Shown one piece after another: positions 8,441 through 16,621 of a DNA stretch of 64,000 bases. The stretch spans positions 149,354 through 213,353 of the forward strand of contig DUBE01000055.1 of assembly GCA_012960475.1 (NCBI GenBank). The letters are read 5' to 3'. Every line of letters begins with the position of its first letter. Position 1 is the first letter of the stretch. Source of the stretch: Planctomycetota bacterium. Its GTDB lineage: Bacteria > Planctomycetota > UBA1135 > GCA-002686595. Both the position numbers and the translations under genes were made by a program. The notes below the pieces were generated by a model. That model worked only from the letters and a program-made list of their open reading frames with translations, had not been told where the DNA came from and ran no database searches.

Positions 8441-9631
8441 ATGGGATCCTGGCTGCAAGACAATCTTTCTCCCCGGCGTTTGTTCGACCCCGCTGGGGTT
8501 CGTTGGCGCGAGGTGGACTGGCACATTCTGATCGTGGCTGCGGGCATCGTTGCCCTGGGCCTCGTGTTCCAAGGGGCGATGGACGCGGCCGAGCCCCTGG
8601 GGGCGGTTGGGGGGGCCAGTTTCGCCGGTCACCGAGAAAAACTGCTCTTCGCAGCGCCTCTGCTGCTGTTGGCTCTGATGCTGCGTCCCTCCTGGCTCAG
8701 GCGCAATACGCACCGCATCTTCTGGCTGAGTATCCTGTTGTTGCTGGCCCTGCACTTCATAGGGGTAGAGCGCAACAACGCTCGCCGATGGCTTCCTCTG
8801 CCACACTTTGATTTGCAACCGTCCGAGTTGGCCAAGATCGGTTTGGTCCTGATCTTGTCTTCGCTCCTGTCCCGGAGGCGGCTTGAGAACTGGGGCGAAT
8901 GGATTCTGCCTATCGCTGTAGTGCTCTTGCCCCTGGCCTTGGTGGCCGCTCAGCCGGATTTGGGAACGGCCTTGACTCTTCTGCCGATTGCGCTCGGCAT
9001 GTTCCATCTGGCCGGTGCCCCCTGGCGTTCCCTGGTGGGGCTTTGCTTGATTGCAGTGAGTCTTGGTTTTCTCGGCTGGAAGAGTGGTTTGGTCCAGGAA
9101 TATCAACTTGAGCGCATTCACACCTGGACCTCGTCCTACGAAGCGCCTGAATTGATCGAGGGTCGCTATGGTCCTGCCTTCCACGCCTATCAGGCGCGGA
9201 CTGCCCTGGGTAACGGGGGCTGGACCGGTACTGGGCTTGGGCAGGGTGTTGCCAATGGCGCGCGCACCTTGCCCGAGCGTGATTCCGACAGCGTGTTTGC
9301 GGTGATGGGTGAGGAGCTTGGCTTCATTGGAAGCGTAGGAGTCTTGTTGCTCTATTCTCTGCTGCCTTTTCTGTTGATGATCTCTGCCGCACGCCAACGG
9401 GATCGTTTTTGTCGCCTCGTCGTGGGCGGTGTGGCCTTGTTGTTCGCTTCACACCTGGTGATTCATGTGGCGGTGAATACCGGGCTTGTGCCTATGACCG
9501 GCTTGCCCTTGCCATTGATCAGTGCCGGCGGCAGTAGTCTGCTCGCGTCACTCTTGGCCTTGGGGTTGGCTTTAGGCCTCGCAGCGCACCATGGGCGCAG
9601 TTTGGACCGGGACACGTTCAGGTCGTATTGA
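8441..9631 (+). CDS. rodA: Rod-shape-determining glycosyltransferase RodA
   Basis: A 396-residue SEDS protein with about ten transmembrane helices. The frame is open upstream within the PBP2 gene, but ATG 8441, 11 bases after the PBP2 stop, gives the normal N terminus. SEDS signatures include PHFDLQPSELAKIGLVL, AAQPDLGTALTLLPI, the loop GNGGWTGTGLGQG, ERDSDSVFAVMGEELGF, and the C-terminal GLPLPLISAGGSS. RodA polymerises lipid II into glycan strands as the partner of PBP2. It is the last gene of the mre operon; the next gene, a sulfatase, appears to have its own promoter. Confidence 0.94.
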   Translation: MGSWLQDNLSPRRLFDPAGVRWREVDWHILIVAAGIVALGLVFQGAMDAAEPLGAVGGASFAGHREKLLFAAPLLLLALMLRPSWLRRNTHRIFWLSILLLLALHFIGVERNNARRWLPLPHFDLQPSELAKIGLVLILSSLLSRRRLENWGEWILPIAVVLLPLALVAAQPDLGTALTLLPIALGMFHLAGAPWRSLVGLCLIAVSLGFLGWKSGLVQEYQLERIHTWTSSYEAPELIEGRYGPAFHAYQARTALGNGGWTGTGLGQGVANGARTLPERDSDSVFAVMGEELGFIGSVGVLLLYSLLPFLLMISAARQRDRFCRLVVGGVALLFASHLVIHVAVNTGLVPMTGLPLPLISAGGSSLLASLLALGLALGLAAHHGRSLDRDTFRSY

Positions 9632-9743
9632 GCCCCTTCGAATGCCATCAGAGGGTGTATCGCGGCTCATGGACTTCTGCGCCCAAGAAATCTGATGTGA
9701 CATTCAGAACATCACCGATTTGTACTTCCACTCTGCCCGCTCG

Positions 9744-9758
9744 TGATAGCCTGCAGTA
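9744..9758 (+). promoter_or_regulatory. Extended -10 element of a leaderless promoter
   Basis: TGA at 9744-9746 immediately precedes TAGCCT at 9747-9752, the form of an extended -10 box. Six bases separate it from the ATG at 9759, so the transcript would begin at or next to the start codon. No ribosome binding site is present. Confidence 0.5.
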
Positions 9759-11078
9759 ATGACTGCCCTTCTATTGTTGCTGGGTCTGACGGTTCCGTCA
9801 CAACTTTCACAGCCGAGCCCCAATGTCGTTCTGATTATCTCTGATGATCAGGCATGGACTGACTATGGCTTCATGGGCCACTCCGCAATCCAGACTCCCA
9901 ACATCGACAAGCTCGCTGAACAAAGCGTGGTCTTTCGGCGGGGTTATGTGCCAACTCCCCTCTGCCGTCCTTCTCTGACTACCTTGGCAACAGGACTGTA
10001 TGCTCATCAAAGCCTGATCACTGGAAATGATCCTGCGAACACCAAGGAGAACCAGGCTCATGCAGCAAAGTCTGGCAAGGCCATACGCGAGCTGCTCATA
10101 TCCAACGTGGACCGAAACCTCACCCTGCCCAGGGCTTTGGCAAGGCATGGTTATCTGACTTTTCAAAGCGGAAAATGGTGGGAAGGAAGTTACCAACGTG
10201 GGGGATTCACCCACGGCATGACTCGAGGTTATCCCCAGAAGGGTGGCAGGCACGGGGACGATGGATTGACCATCGGACGCCAGGGTTTGAACCCAATCAG
10301 CGAGTTCATGGACCTGGCAATCGCAAGCCAGAAGCCCTTCTTCCTATGGTATGCGCCCTTTCTGCCGCACACTCCGCACGATCCACCGCTGCGTTTACTT
10401 CAGAAGTACCAACAGGCCGGCCGCCCAAAAGCGCTTGCGGCCTACTACGCAATGTGCGAGTGGTTTGACGAAACGTGCGGCCAATTGCTGGCTCAGCTGG
10501 AAGAAAAGGGAGTCGCCGAGAACACCCTTGTGATCTATGTCACAGACAATGGTTGGATTCAACACCCCAATGGCGGCTACGCGGCTCGGTCCAAACGAAG
10601 TCCGTATGAAGGGGGCACGCGTACGCCAATCATGTTCCGTTGGCCGGGCAAGATGAAGGCGGAAGAGCGGCCAGGGCTGTGCAGCAGCATCGATATTGCG
10701 CCGACGATTCTGGCGGCGGCTGGGGTTGCTGTTCCGACGAACTTGCCGGGCTTGAACTTGCTTCCAAATCTGCTGGAAGGTACGCCAGTCGAGCGAAGTG
10801 TGATCTTTGGTGAGTCCTTTGCTCATGACATAGCCGACATTCAGGATCCCACAGCTTCTTTGCTTTATCGCTGGGTGATCCAGGATCAGATGAAGCTCCT
10901 TCTAACCTACGATGGTCGAACGGGACGGATGAAGTACCCACCCAAAGACCGCAGCCCGCAGTTGTTTGATCTCAAAGCTGATCCCTACGAGAAAGTAGAT
11001 CTCTCATCGAAGCATCCAGAGTTGCTCCAGGAGCTGAGTGCATTGATTGGGGATTGGTACCCCGCTCGAATCAGATGA
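9759..11078 (+). CDS. Secreted sulfatase (arylsulfatase family)
   Basis: A 439-residue type I sulfatase with an N-terminal signal peptide (about residues 1-20). The metal-binding NVVLIISDDQ (D29, D30) lies at the start of the mature protein. The formylglycine motif is CRPSLTTLATG with C69; the Arg of the classic C-x-P-S-R signature is replaced by Leu, a variant I associate with planctomycete sulfatases. Further family features are PFFLWYAPFLPHTPH, YVTDNGW, and the C-terminal block QLFDLKADPYEKVDL. Such enzymes release sulfate from sulfated polysaccharides or small esters in the periplasm or outside the cell and need an anaerobic or FGE-type maturase, not seen here. The substrate cannot be deduced. 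No carbohydrate-active partner gene is adjacent. Confidence 0.92.
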   Translation: MTALLLLLGLTVPSQLSQPSPNVVLIISDDQAWTDYGFMGHSAIQTPNIDKLAEQSVVFRRGYVPTPLCRPSLTTLATGLYAHQSLITGNDPANTKENQAHAAKSGKAIRELLISNVDRNLTLPRALARHGYLTFQSGKWWEGSYQRGGFTHGMTRGYPQKGGRHGDDGLTIGRQGLNPISEFMDLAIASQKPFFLWYAPFLPHTPHDPPLRLLQKYQQAGRPKALAAYYAMCEWFDETCGQLLAQLEEKGVAENTLVIYVTDNGWIQHPNGGYAARSKRSPYEGGTRTPIMFRWPGKMKAEERPGLCSSIDIAPTILAAAGVAVPTNLPGLNLLPNLLEGTPVERSVIFGESFAHDIADIQDPTASLLYRWVIQDQMKLLLTYDGRTGRMKYPPKDRSPQLFDLKADPYEKVDLSSKHPELLQELSALIGDWYPARIR

Positions 11079-11146
11079 TGTGAGGCATCATTGGAAGATG
11101 AGACTCAGTGGGTGCATCCAGCCTGAATTTGGGCTTTGCCAAGTGT

Positions 11147-12469
11147 TCACTGCAACGTCGTCGAATTCTTGGGTGCCCAAAGCCAGTAGACCACTCCTCC
11201 AAGGGCCAGGACTCCCAGCCCCAGAAGGGTAATGCGTGCTTCGGTGGTGACCAGATTTCCCAGCACGACTCCCACGGCGATCAACAGGTACAGCACCGGA
11301 AAGAGGGGATAGAGGGGGCTCTTGAAGGGGCGCGCTCGGCCCTTGTGGGCCAGATGCAGCAGGGCCACAGCCGCCAGCCCGTGGAAGATCCACTCCGCGA
11401 AGACCACTGCGTCGCCCAGGTCGCTCTTGACATCTCCGCTCCAGGACAAGTACACAAAACAAATCAGCGCCTGCAGCACCAGGGCTTGAGCAGGCGCCCC
11501 CGTACGCGGGTGCAGGCGCCCCGTAATGGCAAAAAACAACCGCTGGCGGGCCATTGCCACATAGATGCTGGGGGTGGCAATCAGGGTGGCAACCAGAAAG
11601 CCGAAGGCGCTGACTGCCATGGCCGCCGCCAGAAAGCGCCCACCCGAGGCGCCCAGGGTTGCCTCTGCCAGGCTCGCTGCCACATTGGGCTCACTGCCCA
11701 GGCGTTCCATGCCGAGTACTCGCACGTAGGCCAGATTCAATAGGCCATAAACCACTCCGACCCCCAAGATGCCACCGACAATGGCCCGCGGCAGGACGCG
11801 CTGGGGATTGTCGATGCTGGGAGCAATGTAGGTCACCAGCTGCCAGCCACCAAAGGTGAAGAGCACCGGCAGCGAAGCGCGCACCAGGCCGCTCCCAAGG
11901 GAGATCCCCGTATCGATGGTGATGGGGTTGGGGTCGGCGGCCGCCGGAGCCGTCAAGGCCAATCCCGCCAGCACAAGTACCAGAATCGACAAGAGCTTGG
12001 CCCCCATGCACAGGTTCTGCAGCAGAGCCGCTCGTTTGATGCCAAAGCAGCCCATCAGAGTGACCCCTGCTATGACCGCACCAGCCACCAGGCGCAGTTC
12101 TGCTGGTTCCGCTTTCCAGGCCAGGACCTCTGCCAACTGCTCGGCGCAGAATTCAGCTACCCCCGCCGAGGCACCGGTGGAGATCACCAGCAAGACCACC
12201 CAGGCGAAGAGAAACGCGGGGAGTCGCCCGATGCCCTCACGCAAGAACTCAAACCACCCCCCCTCCCTCGGGAGCATTGCCGCCAATTCGGCAAAGGTCA
12301 TGGCCCCTGCCAGGGCTGCAAGGGTGCCCAGACCCCAAGCTGCGAAGTAGGCCCCCTGGCTGGGGAGGATCCCCGCCACCTCCCCTGGCTTGAAGAAGAT
12401 GCCGACTCCAATGATGCCACCCATGACCAGCAGGGTGGCGTCCAGAGTGGTCAGTCGTTTGGTTTCCAT
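11147..12469 (-). CDS. APC-family amino acid permease
   Basis: A 440-residue protein with about twelve hydrophobic segments. The N-terminal VMGGIIGVGIFFKPG is the conserved substrate-binding helix-1 break of the amino acid-polyamine-organocation superfamily. A second signature (GAMTFAELAAMLPREGGWFEFLREG) corresponds to helix 2 and the following loop. The pattern is closest to the LAT/serine-threonine exchanger branch, but the substrate is not resolved. It converges with the sulfatase and diverges from the amidohydrolase lipoprotein gene, whose start lies only 20 bases from its own. Confidence 0.88.
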   Translation of the reverse strand: METKRLTTLDATLLVMGGIIGVGIFFKPGEVAGILPSQGAYFAAWGLGTLAALAGAMTFAELAAMLPREGGWFEFLREGIGRLPAFLFAWVVLLVISTGASAGVAEFCAEQLAEVLAWKAEPAELRLVAGAVIAGVTLMGCFGIKRAALLQNLCMGAKLLSILVLVLAGLALTAPAAADPNPITIDTGISLGSGLVRASLPVLFTFGGWQLVTYIAPSIDNPQRVLPRAIVGGILGVGVVYGLLNLAYVRVLGMERLGSEPNVAASLAEATLGASGGRFLAAAMAVSAFGFLVATLIATPSIYVAMARQRLFFAITGRLHPRTGAPAQALVLQALICFVYLSWSGDVKSDLGDAVVFAEWIFHGLAAVALLHLAHKGRARPFKSPLYPLFPVLYLLIAVGVVLGNLVTTEARITLLGLGVLALGGVVYWLWAPKNSTTLQ

Positions 12470-12474
12470 GGGCG

Positions 12475-12489
12475 TGCTATCCTAGGGCC
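12475..12489 (+). promoter_or_regulatory. Extended -10 element of a leaderless promoter
   Basis: TGC (12475-12477) directly precedes TATCCT (12478-12483), and six bases later comes the GTG start at 12490. The element lies in the 20-base gap between two divergent starts, so the plus-strand mRNA would have practically no leader. Confidence 0.5.
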
Positions 12490-13728
12490 GTGCGACTCCA
12501 GAAACTCAAGGGACCCATGGCCGCTCTTGGATTCTTGCTGCTGGTGTGGCTGGGCTTGCCCGCCTGCTTGGAACACCTCGCTGCCCCCTCGCCGCTCGTG
12601 GGCTTGCAGCAGGGCGCGGAATTGGATGGTCTGGCAGCCACTTGGGTTCAGGCCTTTGAGGACGATCTGTTGGGCCAGCCCATGATCGATGTGCATGCCC
12701 ATCTGGCGGGTCGAGGGAGGGGATCGAAGTGCTGGATGAACGCGAGGCTCACGGATCCCTTGCATCCGGTTGATTTCGTGCGTGGCCGGTTCTTTTCGGC
12801 AGCGGGTTTGCCGGGGAAGGATGCCGAGGACTCTGCCTGGGTAGATCACCTGGCGCAGCTCTCAGCTGCCATGCCCTTTCCAGCGCGTCATCACGTATTG
12901 GCCTTCGATCAGCGCTACGATCGTCAAGGGCGGCCGGATCGGGCGGGCAGCGATTTCTTCGTACCGAATGATTGGGCTCTATGGGCCCAAGAACGGCATC
13001 CCGAGCAACTCATCGCCGCGGCCAGCATCCACCCTCTCCGGCCCGACGCCCTCAAGGAGCTCCAGCGGGTTGCGGCCGCGGGCGTGCGGATCGTCAAGTG
13101 GTTGCCTAGCGCCCAGGGCATTGAACTCAGGGACAAGCGCCTCCTGCCCTTCTATGCGGAAGCAGGGAGGCTGGGGGTCTGGCTCCTGATTCACACGGGC
13201 ACCGAGGGTGCGGTCGGGAAGATCAGCCAAAACCACCTCAACAATCCGCTCCTGGTGCGGGCGGCCCTGGATGCTGGAGCCCAGGTGATCGTGGGGCACT
13301 GCGCCGCCGGAGGGCTGGCCCGGGACCTGGATGATCCCGCTCTGCCCCTGGTGCCCGCAGTTGAATTGTGTTTGCGGCTCTTCGATGAGCGTGGAGGAGA
13401 GGGGCGCTTGCTGGGGGACATTTCCACCATCTGCAACGTGAACCACTTTTCCGTAGCCCTGCCAGCAATTCTGTCGCGACCGGATCTGCACGGGATGCTG
13501 GTCAATGGCAGCGACTGGCCTCTGCCAGCCGTGGGGCCGCTGATCATGCTCTGGCCATTGGAGCGGGCGGGGTTCTTGGATCGTGGGGATCGGGAGGTGC
13601 TTCAGGCCTTGTTTGAGTCGAATCCCCTGCTCTTCGAGGTGCTGCTCAAATCCCGGGTGCACCTGCCAGGAAGTCAGCTGCGGCTCGACCCGGTGGTGTT
13701 TCGGGCGCGGCCTGAACTGGGACTCTAA
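12490..13728 (+). CDS. Amidohydrolase-family lipoprotein
   Basis: A 412-residue protein starting at GTG 12490 (ATG 12517 is an alternative). The N terminus is a lipoprotein signal with cleavage before C26 (LGLPAC). The rest is a metal-dependent hydrolase of the amidohydrolase-2 type: MIDVHAHL gives the N-terminal H-x-H metal ligands. Later come a strand with HTGTEGA, the ligand-bearing VIVGHCAAGG, and a C-terminal NGSDWPLP with the expected catalytic Asp. The family includes decarboxylases and hydrolases of small cyclic or carboxylated substrates; the substrate here is unknown. It lies just upstream of the microcompartment operon but is separated from it by 220 bases, so a functional link is only possible. 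Confidence 0.85.
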   Translation: MRLQKLKGPMAALGFLLLVWLGLPACLEHLAAPSPLVGLQQGAELDGLAATWVQAFEDDLLGQPMIDVHAHLAGRGRGSKCWMNARLTDPLHPVDFVRGRFFSAAGLPGKDAEDSAWVDHLAQLSAAMPFPARHHVLAFDQRYDRQGRPDRAGSDFFVPNDWALWAQERHPEQLIAAASIHPLRPDALKELQRVAAAGVRIVKWLPSAQGIELRDKRLLPFYAEAGRLGVWLLIHTGTEGAVGKISQNHLNNPLLVRAALDAGAQVIVGHCAAGGLARDLDDPALPLVPAVELCLRLFDERGGEGRLLGDISTICNVNHFSVALPAILSRPDLHGMLVNGSDWPLPAVGPLIMLWPLERAGFLDRGDREVLQALFESNPLLFEVLLKSRVHLPGSQLRLDPVVFRARPELGL

Positions 13729-13866
13729 TGGGGTGCAACTGGGTCTCAACTACTCTCCTTGATCGGATTGGGTCGTCTGGAGGTGTTTATGTTCCCCTTA
13801 TCTGACTCCTATCTAGTGGCATTGAAGAGATCACGCTTTGCAGATACGGATTCGGAGCGGGCTGGC

Positions 13867-13905
13867 TAGACTCCTCCCTTCACGGAGGCCTGCGAGCTGC
13901 AGGCC
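13867..13905 (+). promoter_or_regulatory. Possible promoter -10 and leader hairpin of the microcompartment operon
   Basis: TAGACT at 13867-13872 could be a -10 box, though the -35 region is poor. The same GCTAGACTC string occurs upstream of the gene at 28185. A perfect 7-bp hairpin follows (GGCCTGC at 13887-13893, GCAGGCC at 13899-13905), with CCTTTCCC after it. It would lie at the extreme 5' end of the transcript, before the first shell gene at 13949. This could stabilise the mRNA or act as an attenuator. Confidence 0.3.
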
Positions 13906-13948
13906 CCTTTCCCTGAGTCCCTCTTCACAGACGAGAACCTATCCTCCC

Positions 13949-14248
13949 ATGAATTCCCTAGCTCTAGGAATGGTCGAGACCAAAGGTCTGGTGGGCGCCA
14001 TCGAGGCCGCCGACGCAATGGTCAAGGCCGCCAAGGTCGAGTTGTTTAGCAAGGAAAAGGCCACCGCCGGCCTGGTTACCTTCTTCGTGCGCGGTGAAGT
14101 AGGTGCGGTCAAGGCCGCCACCGATGCCGGTGCCGCTGCTGCTCGTCGGGTGGGCGAGTTGGTCAGCGTGCATGTGATTCCGCGCCCCCACAATCAGTTG
14201 GAGCGCATTCTTCCAGACATGCAGCCTGTGGCTGCTGGCACCAAGTAG
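13949..14248 (+). CDS. Microcompartment hexameric shell protein (BMC-H) 1
   Basis: A 99-residue single-domain BMC protein. ATG 13949 is chosen because it starts the canonical core ([20 protein letters not shown]); the upstream in-frame extension is rich in Arg, Ser and Pro and unlike any shell protein. The core continues with [13 protein letters not shown], a pore loop EKATAG in place of the common EKIGSG, and [15 protein letters not shown]. It ends with [15 protein letters not shown], the conserved edge strand. Such proteins form hexameric tiles of polyhedral shells, with the pore loop controlling metabolite passage. It is the first gene of the operon. Confidence 0.96.
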   Translation: MNSLALGMVETKGLVGAIEAADAMVKAAKVELFSKEKATAGLVTFFVRGEVGAVKAATDAGAAAARRVGELVSVHVIPRPHNQLERILPDMQPVAAGTK

Positions 14249-14263
14249 GTTCTGGGTTGAGTG

Positions 14264-16222
14264 ATGCGGGGAATTGATCCCGATCTCGCCGCCCTCCAGG
14301 AGGTCCGTGACCAGGTCGCCCGAGCAAAGGCGGCTCAGAAAATCGCGGCTGGATGGGACCAGGCAACCACCGACCGGGTCGCTTCGGCTATGGCCGAGGC
14401 GGGGGTCCGTGCGGCCCATGATCTGGCTCGCCTGGCGGTGGAAGAAACCGGCATAGGGCGGGTGCACTACAAGGTGCTCAAGAACCTCTTTGGCTCCGAA
14501 GGGGTCTGGGAATCGATCAAGGACGAGCCCACGGTGGGTTTCCTCAAGCAGGACGACCGAACAGGCCTGTGGGAGGTGGCTACGCCCGTGGGTGTGGTGG
14601 CCGGGGTGATCCCCACGACCAACCCCACTTCGACCGTCATGTTCAAGGCCATTATTTCCGTCAAGGGTCGCAACGCGGTGGTCTTCAGTCCCCACCCCCG
14701 GGCAGCGCGTTGCATTTGCGAGACCGTGGAGGTCATGCGTCGAGCGATCCAGAGAGCGGGGGGGCCCGCGGACCTGGTCTCGGCGCTGCAGCGTCCGACC
14801 ATCGACTCCACCGGGGCTCTGATGAAGCATCCGGATGTGTCGGTGATCCTGGCCACCGGTGGCTCGGGACTGGTGCGCGCGGCCTATTCCAGCGGCAAGC
14901 CCGCCTATGGGGTGGGCCCCGGCAATGTCCCAGCTTATGTGGACCGCAGCGCCCGACTGGATCAGGTGGCAAAGGACCTGGTTACCAGCCAGAGCTTTGA
15001 CAATGCGACCCTGTGTTGCTCAGAGCAGGCTCTGGTCTTGGACAGGCCCATTGCCGACCGTCTGCTGGCGGCGCTGATTGAGCGCGGAGCTCATCTGGCG
15101 AGTCCCGCCGAGTGCGCGCAGCTCGAGACCTACTGCAACCGGCGCGGGAGCATGAATCCTGACCTGGTGGGCATCGATCCCTGGCGGATTGCGGAAAAGG
15201 CGGGTTTTCACGTGCCGCGCAGCACCACGGTTCTGTTGGCGCACCAGGACGGTGTGGGACGTGAGCATCCACTCTCCATCGAGATCCTGGCGCCGATTCT
15301 CTCCGTCCATCTGGTAGATGGTTGGGAGGAAGGCTGCAAGGTGGCCAAGCAAGTGCTGCACTTTGGCGGCCTGGGGCACACAATGGCCGTGCATGCTCAG
15401 GAGCGCAGCGTGCTTGAGGCCTTTGCCCTCGACAAGCCCGCCAACCGCATCGTGATGAACGGTCCGAGTTCCACAGGGGCGGTGGGTTTCAGCACCGGCT
15501 TGATGCCCTCGTTTTCCCTCGGCTGCGGGCCACAGGCGGGCAACATCACCAGTGACAACATCACTGCGCGCCATTTGCTCAACATCAAGCGCATTGCTTT
15601 CCCCAAGGCCGATTGGCCCGAGATCGAAAGGCGCGCCCATCAGCGAGTTGCAGAGATGTTGGGGGATCCGGCTCCCCGGGGAAGTGGTCAGCAAGGGGAT
15701 CCGGGCCTGCGGGGCGGCGCTGGCTCGGGCCAGGGTGCCCAGGCCTCGTCCACTGTCAGCGTCTTGGCTACTGCGGGAGGGCCGCCTGTCAGCGCCCCCC
15801 AGATGGCCTGGGGTGGGACGATTCCCATTGAGGGCCGCCGCAAGGCGCCCCTGGGGGCTGCTATGAGCACAGTCAAGACCTCCAGCTGTGGCCCAGACTG
15901 TGACTGCAGCGACTGTCAGAGAAAGCGCCTAAAGGGGATTCTTAGCCCCGTGTTGGTTCGGAGTTCTCCCGCTCCAGGGCCAGCCCAACCCTCAAGCCTG
16001 ACCTTTGTGCGTACTCCCGGGTCCCGGCTCGCCACCGGGCAGGTCAGTAGCAGCGCTTCTCGCAGTGCAGCTTCTACCAGTTCCTCCTCCATCGATACCG
16101 GTGGAGTCCTCGATGCGAACGAGATTCGCACGATTCTCACTCACGCCGGCGGCGGTTGTCCAATGGGTCCCTGTCAGGGTTGTCCCCATCATGACGTCCA
16201 AAGCGGCGCCTGTCACGTCTAG
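14264..16222 (+). CDS. CoA-acylating aldehyde dehydrogenase with Cys-rich C-terminal tail
   Basis: A 652-residue enzyme of the EutE/PduP/AdhE-N type. Residues 1-470 form the dehydrogenase: VGVVAGVIPTTNPTST, ATGGSGLVRAAYSSGKP, a GVGPGNVPAYVD nucleotide-binding segment, and FDNATLCCSEQ with catalytic C251. It oxidises an aldehyde to acyl-CoA with NAD inside the microcompartment. The 180-residue C-terminal extension is unusual. It is a low-complexity Gly/Ala/Ser/Pro linker interrupted by a cysteine cluster (C542, C546, C548, C551), then an amphipathic segment (GVLDANEIRTILTHAG, near 615-630) like an encapsulation peptide. A final cluster follows (C632, C637, C640, C650, with His 642, 643 and 651). 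The two Cys clusters could bind iron-sulfur or zinc. Start ATG 14264, with GTG 14261 just before it. Confidence 0.93.
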   Translation: MRGIDPDLAALQEVRDQVARAKAAQKIAAGWDQATTDRVASAMAEAGVRAAHDLARLAVEETGIGRVHYKVLKNLFGSEGVWESIKDEPTVGFLKQDDRTGLWEVATPVGVVAGVIPTTNPTSTVMFKAIISVKGRNAVVFSPHPRAARCICETVEVMRRAIQRAGGPADLVSALQRPTIDSTGALMKHPDVSVILATGGSGLVRAAYSSGKPAYGVGPGNVPAYVDRSARLDQVAKDLVTSQSFDNATLCCSEQALVLDRPIADRLLAALIERGAHLASPAECAQLETYCNRRGSMNPDLVGIDPWRIAEKAGFHVPRSTTVLLAHQDGVGREHPLSIEILAPILSVHLVDGWEEGCKVAKQVLHFGGLGHTMAVHAQERSVLEAFALDKPANRIVMNGPSSTGAVGFSTGLMPSFSLGCGPQAGNITSDNITARHLLNIKRIAFPKADWPEIERRAHQRVAEMLGDPAPRGSGQQGDPGLRGGAGSGQGAQASSTVSVLATAGGPPVSAPQMAWGGTIPIEGRRKAPLGAAMSTVKTSSCGPDCDCSDCQRKRLKGILSPVLVRSSPAPGPAQPSSLTFVRTPGSRLATGQVSSSASRSAASTSSSSIDTGGVLDANEIRTILTHAGGGCPMGPCQGCPHHDVQSGACHV

Positions 16223-16254
16223 ATTGCAACTCGAACTGAACCAAGAAAATTACT

Positions 16255-16542
16255 ATGTCAAATGAAACTGAAATGGCCCTCGGGCTGATCGAAACCAAAG
16301 GCCTTGTGGGCGCTGTGGAAGCGGCCGATGCCATGTGCAAAGCGGCCAAGGTCACTCTAATGCGCAAAGAAACCTCTGGCGGTGGCTTGATCACGGTCAT
16401 GGTGCGCGGTGAAGTGGGCGCAGTGAAGGCTGCGGTGGAGGCCGGGGCCGTGAGCGCTCGCCGAGTAGGCGAGTTGGTCAGCACCCATGTGATTCCCCGG
16501 CCCGCCGGGGATCTTGAGAGTTATCTGCCAGGTGCCGATTAG
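16255..16542 (+). CDS. Microcompartment hexameric shell protein (BMC-H) 2
   Basis: A 95-residue BMC-H protein, closely similar to the one at 13949 ([50 protein letters not shown]). The pore loop differs: ETSGGG replaces EKATAG, giving a more glycine-rich, probably more open pore. Two hexamers with different pores suggest that at least two classes of metabolite cross this shell. It starts 33 bases after the dehydrogenase stop. Confidence 0.96.
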   Translation: MSNETEMALGLIETKGLVGAVEAADAMCKAAKVTLMRKETSGGGLITVMVRGEVGAVKAAVEAGAVSARRVGELVSTHVIPRPAGDLESYLPGAD

Positions 16543-16621
16543 GATTTTCGTCCGCTGAAATCTGAGTCTCTGCAGTGAAGCGCTGAGTCTTGTGCCTTCG
16601 GCGGCACCTTGGAATCGATTG

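Noticed and set aside
12490-13728. Amidohydrolase as the microcompartment signature enzyme
   Set aside because: It carries a lipoprotein signal and would be outside the cytoplasm.
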